Positions 53,879-61,375 of a DNA stretch of 64,000 nt are shown one piece after another. Location of the stretch: positions 1,054,001 to 1,118,000 of the forward strand of contig NZ_CP061303.1 of the NCBI RefSeq assembly GCF_018687695.1, written 5' to 3'. Position 1 is the stretch's first letter. Every line of letters begins with the position of its first letter. Source of the DNA: Polynucleobacter sp. MG-6-Vaara-E2. Its GTDB lineage: Bacteria > Pseudomonadota > Gammaproteobacteria > Burkholderiales > Burkholderiaceae. The position numbers were made by a program, and so were the translations under genes. The notes beneath the pieces are model-generated. The model was given only the letters and a program-made list of their open reading frames with translations, ran no database searches and was not told the origin of the DNA.

Positions 53879-54292
53879 ATGTCTTTCCATATGCAAGACG
53901 ATCAGAGTGATGACGCCATCATGGCAGAAATCAACATGACTCCGATGGTGGACGTCATGTTGGTCCTGCTCATTATTTTTATGATCACCCTACCGGTGAT
54001 TCAGCAGGCAGTAAAAGTTGAGCTGCCAAAAGCCAATAGTGTTCGTAACGAGATCAAGCCTGAGTCTGTTCAACTGACGATTGATGCGAAGGGTCAAATC
54101 TTTTGGAACAGTACCCCTATCGAACTAAAAACGTTTGATGGCTATGCTCAAAAGGCTGCTGAAAAAGATCCGCAACCAGAAATTAATCTGCGTGCCGATA
54201 AATCAGTGAAATATGAATATGTCGCCCAAGTATTAGCGGCTTCGCGCCGAGCGGGCTTAACAAAGTTGGGCTTTGTAACTGAACCAGACTAG
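53879..54292 (+). CDS. exbD: ExbD/TolR proton-channel protein
   Basis: 137 aa. One span with MAEINMTPMVDVMLVLLIIF (Asp in the membrane segment is the proton-relay residue), then a periplasmic domain (AVKVELPKANS, INLRADKSVKYEYVAQVLAA). It starts 2 bases after exbB. It ends the tonB-exbB-exbD operon. Confidence 0.94.
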   Translation: MSFHMQDDQSDDAIMAEINMTPMVDVMLVLLIIFMITLPVIQQAVKVELPKANSVRNEIKPESVQLTIDAKGQIFWNSTPIELKTFDGYAQKAAEKDPQPEINLRADKSVKYEYVAQVLAASRRAGLTKLGFVTEPD

Positions 54293-54312
54293 GCTGACAT
54301 AAGTGCTTGTGC

Positions 54313-54780
54313 CTACTGTGTTTTATAAGGCATTTTGGAAAGCAGACAACTTTCTTCGCTGATATAAGTTCCATTGCCCATCGTTTCACCCAAAATACCA
54401 CCTTGAATTTTTTCTACCTTTTTGAGTTTGCCAGTAACTGGGTCCAGTGTTATTTGGGTTGATACCGTTCCTGCGGGGTACACAACTCCCATCAAATTCT
54501 CTGGCTCAAAACTAGCCTCTATTGCAATCACGATATTGGGTCGCGCCAGCGTCACACTTTTAACAACTTGCTTACCGTAATCATCAGATTGATCAAGGTC
54601 TCGATTATCTAAATACACTTTCGCTTTCTGAGTGCCAGCAGCTAAAGTAATCTTCATATCGTACTCTTCGATATAACCATTCTCTGTACGCTTACAGTTA
54701 AATTCGAGAACATCAATAGGCCAAGCAAATATAGGAACCAAGCCAAGAAGTAAGCTGATAAGGATTTTGAATAAATTCAT
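54313..54780 (-). CDS. Exported protein of unknown function
   Basis: 155 aa. Signal peptide (about residues 1-19, MNLFKILISLLLGLVPIFAW). The mature part appears beta-rich with two cysteines (VLEFNCKRTENG and SEESCLLSKMP) likely to form a disulfide. No family is recognised. It lies directly downstream of tRNA-Leu on the same strand, with no terminator seen between, so it may be transcribed through. Convergent with exbD. Confidence 0.7.
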   Translation of the reverse strand: MNLFKILISLLLGLVPIFAWPIDVLEFNCKRTENGYIEEYDMKITLAAGTQKAKVYLDNRDLDQSDDYGKQVVKSVTLARPNIVIAIEASFEPENLMGVVYPAGTVSTQITLDPVTGKLKKVEKIQGGILGETMGNGTYISEESCLLSKMPYKTQ

Positions 54781-54809
54781 ATGAGGTGAATCTTGAGGAA
54801 AAACAGTGG

Positions 54810-54898
54810 TGGTGCCCGAGGCCGGAATCGAACCGGCACGACTTTTTTGAGTCGGCAGATTTTAAATCTGCTGTGTCTACCGATTTCACCACTCGGGC
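54810..54898 (-). tRNA. tRNA-Leu (anticodon TAA)
   Basis: 89-base type II tRNA with encoded CCA: acceptor GCCCGAG/CTCGGGC, D-loop GGTGAAATCGGTAGACAC, anticodon stem GCAGA/TCTGC with loop TTTAAAA, long variable arm CGACTCAAAAAAGTCG, T-arm GCCGGTTCGATTCCGGC. Confidence 0.96.
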
Positions 54899-55034
54899 TC
54901 GCACATGCAGTAACTGCCGCGCTATATAAATCAAGACAACTCTAATTTTAGCATGTACACCCCCAACCCCCTCAGAAGGCCTGATACTCCATAGATTCTG
55001 GGTGAGTCAGTTTCAAAAATACTAAAATGTGGTC

Positions 55035-57494
55035 ATGAAATCCGCTGGCAATTTGGCAAGACATGGCAAGCTACTTCGCCCCTTGATTTGGGTGGTGGGC
55101 GTCACTCTGCTAACCATTTTCAGCGCAACGCTGATTTACCTATATTCAGCACAATCAAGTCCATCAGGCAAGCGCAGCATCAAAGGTCTGGGTGATGGAG
55201 TAGTGATTACCTTTGATGAATCTGACATTCCCCACATCAAAGCCAATAGTCAATCTGACGCATTGTTTGCTCTAGGCTATCTGCATGCGACTGAGCGTTC
55301 TTGGCAGTTGGAAATGAACCGTCGCATTGCTAGTGGTCGCCTTTCTGAAATTTTAGGAAACGAAACAATCAATATTGATCGCTTCATCCGCACTCTTGGA
55401 ATTAAGCGCGCAGCTGAGCAGCAATTCGATAAATACCCTGTCTCAGCCAAGCGTTTACTACAGGCTTACGCAGATGGTGTAAACGCAGGTAATGCGCAAT
55501 TAGGCTGGGCTCTACCAGTCGAATACTTTCTAACTGGCTCAAAGCCAGGACACTGGTCTCCAACTGATAGTGTTGCTTGGATGCTCATGATGGCTTTAGA
55601 TTTGGGCGGCAACTGGCACAAAGAACTACAAAGGCTGGAGCTCTCTCAATATTTAACAACTAAACAAATCTGGGAAGTGCTTCCGCCATTTGAGGTTGAT
55701 GAACCTGTGACCAAGATGGATTTTGCCAAAATCTATCGGGATCTTGACGTCTTTAATCCCAAGACAGGCCCCGCTCACAAGCGCTCAAAAAAACTCCCTG
55801 CGACTGAACACTCTAATATTGATCTTCCTGGCGGTAAAGATGGTATTGGCTCCAATAATTGGGCTTTGAGCGGCAAACTCACTGCAAGCGGCAAGCCACT
55901 GCTTGCAAACGATCCTCACCTGGGATTATCTGCACCAGCAATTTGGTATTTTGCTCATCTAGATGCGCCCGGCTTAAATGTTCTTGGAAGCACCCTTCCT
56001 GGTATACCAACAGTGGTTCTGGGTAGAGCAGAAAAGTTTGCCTGGAGTTTTACAAATACCAACCCTGATGTGCAAGATCTGTATATCGAACAGATAGACC
56101 CGAACAATCCAGGGATGTACCGCGGGCCTGATGGCCTTTTACCGTTCAAAGTTCGTCAAGAAATAATTGATGTCAAAGGGGCTCCATCTGTAAATTTCAT
56201 TGTGAAAGAAACACGCCATGGTCCCGTGATATCAGACTCTTATGCACGTGCAAAACGCGCAATTGACACTGACCGCTTCGCTTTGGCTCTGCGTTCGACC
56301 GCTTTGGATATTGAAAATCAATCGGTAGCAGGATTACTCGACCTCAATCGCGCTAAGGACATGGATGCTTTTAAACAGTCCTTACGCAAAAATTACGCCC
56401 CGATGCAAAATGTCGTCATGGCAGATATTGATGGCAATATTGCTTATCAAGCTGCCGGTGTTGCTCCTAAGCGTTTACTACATCACGGACTATATGGTGT
56501 TGCTCCAGCGCCTGGTTGGGAAAAGCAATACGACTGGAATGGCTACGTGCCATTTGAACAACTCCCAGCTAGCAATAATCCAGAGCAGGGATGGATTGCA
56601 ACGGCCAATCAAAGAATCATTGCGAGTAACGATCCCAATCCCCTGACGAGTGACTGGGACTTATCAGCCCGTTACGATCGGATTGTGGATCTCATTAAAG
56701 CCAGAAATAGTTACGATCTCGAGTATATGAAAACAATGCAGGCCGACACCCTCTCCCTGACTTCGATTCCTCTGCTAGAGCTCTTTAAATCCAGCGTGCC
56801 AAGCCACCCACTAGGCGCTAAAGCATTAGAAATATCTAAAGATTTCAATGGTGACATGCGAGTTGATAGCGCCGCTGCTTTGATTTTTAATGCCTGGGCA
56901 GATCAACTAACGCGTAATTTATTTTCTCGCTTGAGTTATATCTTCTCTGAAACCTACGGCGATCGCAATTACCGTGGCGCACTGATTGCGCAAATGAAAA
57001 ATCCGAATAGTCCTTGGTGCGATAACCCCAAGACTCAAGCAATAGAAACTTGTGCCGAGGCTTCTAACGACGCCTTTAATAAAGCGCTGGAGTTTTTAAG
57101 CAAAGAGTACGGTAATGACCCCAGCAAATGGGCTTGGGGCAAAGCGCATATTGCAATCTCTGCGCATCGCCCATTAAGCAAGATTCCTGTCCTTGGGAAA
57201 CTCTTTAACCTCGAGACTCCTTTCCCAGGCGATAGCAATACGATTAATGTTGGTCGATTAGAGCTGCTTCGGTCGGAGCACCCCTATGAAACTCTTCAAG
57301 CACCAAGCTTGCGAGCAATTTATGACCTTTCTGATCTAGAGAAATCCCTCTTTATCTTCCAGTCCGGACAATCAGGCTGGGTGCAAAGCAAGCTCTATCG
57401 GAATATGGTTCCTCTTTGGGCAAAGAATGAATATCTACCCCTGCAGATGAAGCCCGATTCCAGCAAGCGCACTCTTGAATTAAGCAATAAGTAA
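55035..57494 (+). CDS. Penicillin acylase family protein
   Basis: 819 aa Ntn-hydrolase. An N-terminal membrane anchor or signal (about residues 14-36) precedes the alpha-chain region (VVITFDESDIPHIKANSQSD, GYLHATERSWQLEMNRRIAS). The nucleophile Ser273 in GIGSNNWALSG is where autocleavage would create the beta-chain N-terminus; NDPHLGLSAPAIWYFAHLDA and GLLDLNRAKDMDAFKQSL follow. Members cleave acyl-amides including acyl-homoserine lactones or beta-lactam side chains. GTG at 55029 is also in frame; ATG 55035 is preferred. Confidence 0.9.
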   Translation: MKSAGNLARHGKLLRPLIWVVGVTLLTIFSATLIYLYSAQSSPSGKRSIKGLGDGVVITFDESDIPHIKANSQSDALFALGYLHATERSWQLEMNRRIASGRLSEILGNETINIDRFIRTLGIKRAAEQQFDKYPVSAKRLLQAYADGVNAGNAQLGWALPVEYFLTGSKPGHWSPTDSVAWMLMMALDLGGNWHKELQRLELSQYLTTKQIWEVLPPFEVDEPVTKMDFAKIYRDLDVFNPKTGPAHKRSKKLPATEHSNIDLPGGKDGIGSNNWALSGKLTASGKPLLANDPHLGLSAPAIWYFAHLDAPGLNVLGSTLPGIPTVVLGRAEKFAWSFTNTNPDVQDLYIEQIDPNNPGMYRGPDGLLPFKVRQEIIDVKGAPSVNFIVKETRHGPVISDSYARAKRAIDTDRFALALRSTALDIENQSVAGLLDLNRAKDMDAFKQSLRKNYAPMQNVVMADIDGNIAYQAAGVAPKRLLHHGLYGVAPAPGWEKQYDWNGYVPFEQLPASNNPEQGWIATANQRIIASNDPNPLTSDWDLSARYDRIVDLIKARNSYDLEYMKTMQADTLSLTSIPLLELFKSSVPSHPLGAKALEISKDFNGDMRVDSAAALIFNAWADQLTRNLFSRLSYIFSETYGDRNYRGALIAQMKNPNSPWCDNPKTQAIETCAEASNDAFNKALEFLSKEYGNDPSKWAWGKAHIAISAHRPLSKIPVLGKLFNLETPFPGDSNTINVGRLELLRSEHPYETLQAPSLRAIYDLSDLEKSLFIFQSGQSGWVQSKLYRNMVPLWAKNEYLPLQMKPDSSKRTLELSNK

Positions 57495-57568
57495 TTGATT
57501 AAACATCTGAGGTGTTTAAAATAGCCTTAATGTATTTACGCGTCCGCGTCATTATTGAAAGCCGCTCT

Positions 57569-57976
57569 ATGAAAAAAATCCTTCTCGCTAGCTTAACTAC
57601 AGCAACCTTATTGCTTTCTGCCGGCAATGCTAATGCTGCATGGAAAGAATTAGGTTCAAATCAACTAATGGTGGTGTATGTAGATCTTGATACTGTTCAA
57701 ACTCAAGGTGAAAAGACCCAAATCATTTCGATGCTTGACTTCAAAAAGCCTGGCGTAAATCCAACGAATAAAGAGCCCGTGAATTCCATCGTTGGCCTCA
57801 ATGAATTTGACTGCCCTACAGTCAGTTACCGCCCAATTGCTTTTAAAGAATTTTCCGGCAACAAGGGATCAGGAAAAGTGGTGTCAGATAACAATACCCC
57901 TGATAGCAAATTTGAGCCTGTACCAAGTGGTGACTGGGTGGCTGGTGTCTTTAACTCCGTTTGCAAAGCTAAGTAA
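57569..57976 (+). CDS. Surface-adhesin E-like exported protein
   Basis: 135 aa. Signal peptide MKKILLASLTTATLLLSAGN with cleavage near ANAAW, then a small domain with VVYVDLDTVQTQGEKTQI and two cysteines (EFDCPTVSYRPI, NSVCKAK). This pattern fits the surface-adhesin E-like fold (a lipocalin-like beta domain), though adhesion is not shown. A longer frame from 57512 lacks a sensible signal peptide, so the ATG at 57569 is chosen. Confidence 0.75.
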   Translation: MKKILLASLTTATLLLSAGNANAAWKELGSNQLMVVYVDLDTVQTQGEKTQIISMLDFKKPGVNPTNKEPVNSIVGLNEFDCPTVSYRPIAFKEFSGNKGSGKVVSDNNTPDSKFEPVPSGDWVAGVFNSVCKAK

Positions 57977-57997
57977 TTCATTATTACTCTTGACTGA

Positions 57998-58360
57998 ATG
58001 CCCTTAAAACACTGGGTTTGGTTTACATCCATTCTGGGCTTTGCCTTGTTGCAAGGCTGCGCAGCTCCTTTAGCAGCACTCGGCACTAGCGGTACTGCAG
58101 CAGCAAGCTCTGCTGGTACAACCGTAGTTACTGCTGCCGCAGCAAATCCTATGACAGCCACAAGTGTTGCCTCAACTGTTGCCACTGGAAAATCACCTTT
58201 GGAGCATGCAGCTTCTGCGGCTACAAAAAAAGAGTGCAACTTTACCAATATTATTGGCCCCAAGCCCATCTGTGAAGATGTCGTTCTGCCAAAAATCATT
58301 GACAACAGCAGCCCCCTTCCAGGCCCAGCTGACAAGCCCAAAGAGACCATCAAACAGTAG
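57998..58360 (+). CDS. Lipoprotein of unknown function
   Basis: 120 aa. Lipobox LLQGCA (Cys about residue 21) after a hydrophobic stretch. The mature part begins with an Ala/Thr/Ser/Val-rich region of low complexity (about 25-65), then ATKKECNFTNIIGPKPICED with two cysteines, and a Pro-rich tail. The family is unrecognised. It follows the adhesin-like gene by 21 bases. Confidence 0.65.
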   Translation: MPLKHWVWFTSILGFALLQGCAAPLAALGTSGTAAASSAGTTVVTAAAANPMTATSVASTVATGKSPLEHAASAATKKECNFTNIIGPKPICEDVVLPKIIDNSSPLPGPADKPKETIKQ

Positions 58361-58434
58361 CGGTCGGCATTCCCTGTCAACAATGCTGTGGGGGATTAAA
58401 ATCAACTGATCTTGCAATATTGAGCATTTACGCC

Positions 58435-59289
58435 ATGACTACTGAAAACTACTACCTCACACTCACCTGCCCCAATAAACCTGGCATTGTTGCCGCAGTA
58501 TCAACCTATATTTTTCAGGCGGGCGGTGATATTGAAGAAGCTCAACAGTTTGATGACAAAGCCTCTAAACGCTTTTTTATGCGCGTCAGTTTTAGCTGCC
58601 CTACTGATGGTAATACCTTGCGGTCCGGCTTTACAGAAATTGCTAAGCGCTTTGAACTTACCTGGAATCTGCGTGCTGTAAAAGATTTGAAGCGTGTGTT
58701 GATCATGGCCTCTAAGCTAGATCATTGCCTAGTTGATCTTTTATACCGTTGGCGCATTGGTGAACTACCCATGATCATCAGTGGCATTGTTTCAAATCAC
58801 CCTCGCGATGTCTATGCAAGCATTGATTTTGCGAACATTCCTTTTTATCATTTGCCGGTTACCCCCGAAACTAAGCCCGCTCAAGAAGCTAAGCTACTTG
58901 AGATCATTGCTGACTCTAAAGTCGACATGGTGATTCTTGCGCGTTATATGCAAATTCTGTCAGATGACCTATCCACCAAATTATCTGGTCGTTGCATTAA
59001 CGTGCACCACTCATTCTTGCCAAGCTTTAAAGGTGCCAAGCCCTATCACCAAGCCCATGCTCGCGGCATTAAGCTCATTGGAGCAACCTCACATTTTGTG
59101 ACTAGCGATTTAGATGAGGGTCCTATCATTGAACAAGACGTCACCCGCGTCACTCATGGTGATACTCCAGAGGATTTAGTGCGTAAGGGTCGTGATTTGG
59201 AGCGTACCGTCTTATCTCGTGCCCTACGATACTATCTGCATGATCGCGTCTTAATCAACGGCACTACCTCGGTCGTATTCTCAGACTAA
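58435..59289 (+). CDS. purU: Formyltetrahydrofolate deformylase
   Basis: 284 aa. Hydrolyses 10-formyl-THF to THF and formate, balancing one-carbon pools. N-terminal ACT domain (LTLTCPNKPGIVAAVSTYIF) and a formyltransferase domain with VDMVILARYMQILSD, CINVHHSFLPSFKGAKPYHQ (catalytic His) and GATSHFVTSDLDEGPIIEQD. A TTG at 58420 is in frame, but ATG 58435 matches the usual N-terminus. The formate it makes could feed the formate dehydrogenase in this window. Confidence 0.94.
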   Translation: MTTENYYLTLTCPNKPGIVAAVSTYIFQAGGDIEEAQQFDDKASKRFFMRVSFSCPTDGNTLRSGFTEIAKRFELTWNLRAVKDLKRVLIMASKLDHCLVDLLYRWRIGELPMIISGIVSNHPRDVYASIDFANIPFYHLPVTPETKPAQEAKLLEIIADSKVDMVILARYMQILSDDLSTKLSGRCINVHHSFLPSFKGAKPYHQAHARGIKLIGATSHFVTSDLDEGPIIEQDVTRVTHGDTPEDLVRKGRDLERTVLSRALRYYLHDRVLINGTTSVVFSD

Positions 59290-59307
59290 TCAGGGCAATA
59301 AAAGTAG

Positions 59308-60087
59308 TTAGGGCCTTACCCCTGGGGACTCCAGAGGTAACCCACGAGCGCGCCAAGCCAGAAACAACTCCAGCTGAGCCATTTCTGGTGAGCCATATTC
59401 ATATTGTTGCGCTCTTACCCCGCTCATGCAGTTACGCAAGCGACGTTGTAAAGATCCTAGAGTCTGCCACTCTAAGCGATAGATTGGATAAGAATTAGGA
59501 TGACCTTGTGGGATGGGGCTACCACCCAATTTAAGTCCAGCTCGGTCCTCATGACATTGAGCACAAGACAAGTTTAGCTGCCCCATTCGCTGGTAAAAGG
59601 ATTGGCGTCCTTTCTGCATCGCGGATTTGTTCTCTGGGGTTTCTTTTATTGCGATTGGCATCCCTTTGGATTGATATGCAATATAGGCAGTAAGCGAGAG
59701 AAGATCTTTGCTTTCATATGCCAATGCAGATGCGCCCTGCGCGCTAACGCGACATTGATTAATCTGACCTTCTAGAGTTTGCAACTTCCCTTTCATCATT
59801 TTTGGAAATGCTGTTGCAATACCACGCATTGATTTTTTGGCATCGCCATGACAACTGGCACAGGATTGATTGTTCTTTTCAGGCTTATTCCATAAAACTT
59901 CGCCATCACCTACCCAAAACATCGCCGGGTTGAGGCTAGGATCATCTTGCATGGCTTTATTTTCAGACGACATTAGCTCGTAACTTGACTGAGGTTTTGA
60001 TTTGCTGCTATCGCTAGCCGCCAACAGCGTGGCAGAATTCAAGATCATCGTGGCAGCAAGAAACCACAAGAACTGTGGCTTACTCAT
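59308..60087 (-). CDS. soxA: Sulfur oxidation diheme cytochrome SoxA
   Basis: 259 aa periplasmic c-type cytochrome; with SoxX it attaches sulfur compounds to the SoxY cysteine. Signal peptide at about 1-24. Two heme motifs CASCH and CAQCH, and the C-terminal segment RLRNCMSGVRAQ carries the Cys that ligates the active heme in SoxA proteins, followed by LELFLAWRARGLPLESPGVR, a strong SoxA signature. It overlaps soxZ by 4 bases and is the last gene of the run. Confidence 0.92.
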   Translation of the reverse strand: MSKPQFLWFLAATMILNSATLLAASDSSKSKPQSSYELMSSENKAMQDDPSLNPAMFWVGDGEVLWNKPEKNNQSCASCHGDAKKSMRGIATAFPKMMKGKLQTLEGQINQCRVSAQGASALAYESKDLLSLTAYIAYQSKGMPIAIKETPENKSAMQKGRQSFYQRMGQLNLSCAQCHEDRAGLKLGGSPIPQGHPNSYPIYRLEWQTLGSLQRRLRNCMSGVRAQQYEYGSPEMAQLELFLAWRARGLPLESPGVRP

Positions 60088-60413
60088 GAAACCGTGATGT
60101 TGGCTTGGTTCACCGCCTCATAGCCATTATCACCAGACCATTTAAATTCTAAGACACCAGTTTCTGTAGCGATGGTAGTAAAGATGATCAATGGATTAGC
60201 GCCGATTCCAGAGTAAAAGTCCGCTTTAAAAATTTCGACATCGTTATAGGTGCAAGTGAATACCCGAATAATGTCTCTCGGGATTAACTTGCCGCTTTCG
60301 GTATAGCGAAATCCTGATTCCATATCGTGCTGAGCAATTGCCCGAATCTCGATGATCGAGCCCTTCTTAGCACTCGATGGCATGGTGATAGAGGTACGAG
60401 AAGTTTTACTCAT
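60084..60413 (-). CDS. soxZ: Sulfur oxidation protein SoxZ
   Basis: 109 aa; partner of SoxY in the carrier complex. Immunoglobulin-like fold with KGSIIEIRAIAQHDMESGFR, TYNDVEIFKADFYSGIGANP, FTTIATETGVLEFKWSGDNG. It lies 9 bases after soxY and overlaps soxA. Confidence 0.93.
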   Translation of the reverse strand: MSKTSRTSITMPSSAKKGSIIEIRAIAQHDMESGFRYTESGKLIPRDIIRVFTCTYNDVEIFKADFYSGIGANPLIIFTTIATETGVLEFKWSGDNGYEAVNQANITVS

Positions 60414-60422
60414 GATTCCTCC

Positions 60423-60908
60423 TCATACCAACTCAGTACAGGCTGATAGCGTCACCAAGGTTTCCGCTTGTCCTTGATAAAAACTACCATTACTCATCTG
60501 CGCAATAGCCCGCACAGTTTGGCTATCGGCTAAACGAACGCGAGTAGTAATAGTAGCCGTGCCAGAGCGCGGCGTTAAGTAAACCGTAAAAATATTGGGC
60601 AATGGATTGCCCTCAGCAATCACATGGATTGATTTCACGTAATCATTGGCTGTCATTGGGCTATCCACACTGACCTTGAGCACGACGAGGTTGCCGTTTT
60701 CCACCAAGGGTGGAATAACGAGTTTGACTTTTCCGTCTATCACAGGCTTTCCACCAGTAATTTCTTGAATGGCTTTTGCAGCGTCTTCTGGTTTTGCAAA
60801 TACAGTCGCAGGACTAAACCAAGCTCCGACAGCAATCAAGCCGAGCTGTTGAATTTTCTTGAGCCAAGCACGTCGACTCTTTTGAAAAACAAATTCTTTA
60901 TGCATCAT
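60423..60908 (-). CDS. soxY: SoxY-like sulfur carrier protein with atypical C-terminus
   Basis: 161 aa. Twin-arginine signal (KSRRAWLKK, about residues 10-18), then the SoxY domain (KVKLVIPPLVENGNLVVLKV, SPMTANDYVKSIHVIAEGNP). Family members end in a flexible arm GGCGG whose Cys carries the sulfur substrate. Here the end is TLSACTELV: Cys157 remains but the four glycines are replaced and four residues, not two, follow it. The DNA reads cleanly through to TGA with no frameshift. It overlaps soxX by 4 bases. It may be a diverged carrier with a different partner or substrate. Confidence 0.88.
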   Translation of the reverse strand: MMHKEFVFQKSRRAWLKKIQQLGLIAVGAWFSPATVFAKPEDAAKAIQEITGGKPVIDGKVKLVIPPLVENGNLVVLKVSVDSPMTANDYVKSIHVIAEGNPLPNIFTVYLTPRSGTATITTRVRLADSQTVRAIAQMSNGSFYQGQAETLVTLSACTELV

Positions 60909-61348
60909 TTGTTATTGGTATTTAAGGTCAGTAAAAATGTCAAAACATCTTCAATCTCTTGACCACTCAGAATCGTTTGCCCTGCAAACTTTGGGGCAAC
61001 CCGATTGAGATGATCAGTGCGGTAATACGCTGGCATGATGGTATTGGGATTAAAGTAACTGGCATCCACGATTCTGGCTCTTAATTGAGGTGTTGTATAC
61101 CGCGCCACACTACTACTGAGCTCAGGAGCTAGGTTGCCCTGAAAACGCCCCTCTGGAAACGGTCCACTATGACACAGCAGACACAATCCCGTTTGACGAC
61201 TAGCCACAATGGCTCTTCCACGAAGAGCATCACCTGGCAATGCAGTGAGCGGTTGATCTATCGCGCCATTAACAATCGTTTGTGCAGCAATCGGATGGAG
61301 ATTGAGGGCGCCTAGCAAGAATATTGCTAGAACGCACCCCTTTCTCAT
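60905..61348 (-). CDS. soxX: Sulfur oxidation cytochrome SoxX
   Basis: 147 aa monoheme c-type cytochrome, periplasmic partner of SoxA. Signal peptide at about 1-23, heme motif CLLCH (LCLLCHSGPFPEGRFQG), distal Met probably in NPNTIMPAYYRTDHLNRVAP, and QEIEDVLTFLLTL at the end. It starts 27 bases after the molybdenum hydroxylase gene on the same strand. Confidence 0.92.
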   Translation of the reverse strand: MRKGCVLAIFLLGALNLHPIAAQTIVNGAIDQPLTALPGDALRGRAIVASRQTGLCLLCHSGPFPEGRFQGNLAPELSSSVARYTTPQLRARIVDASYFNPNTIMPAYYRTDHLNRVAPKFAGQTILSGQEIEDVLTFLLTLNTNNK

Positions 61349-61375
61349 AAACGCTGTTTCACAAAGCTTTAATGA

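Noticed and set aside
57826..58383. 185-codon minus-strand frame
   Set aside because: Antisense to the adhesin-like and lipoprotein genes, both of which have proper signal peptides; its Ala/Val richness mirrors the low-complexity lipoprotein.
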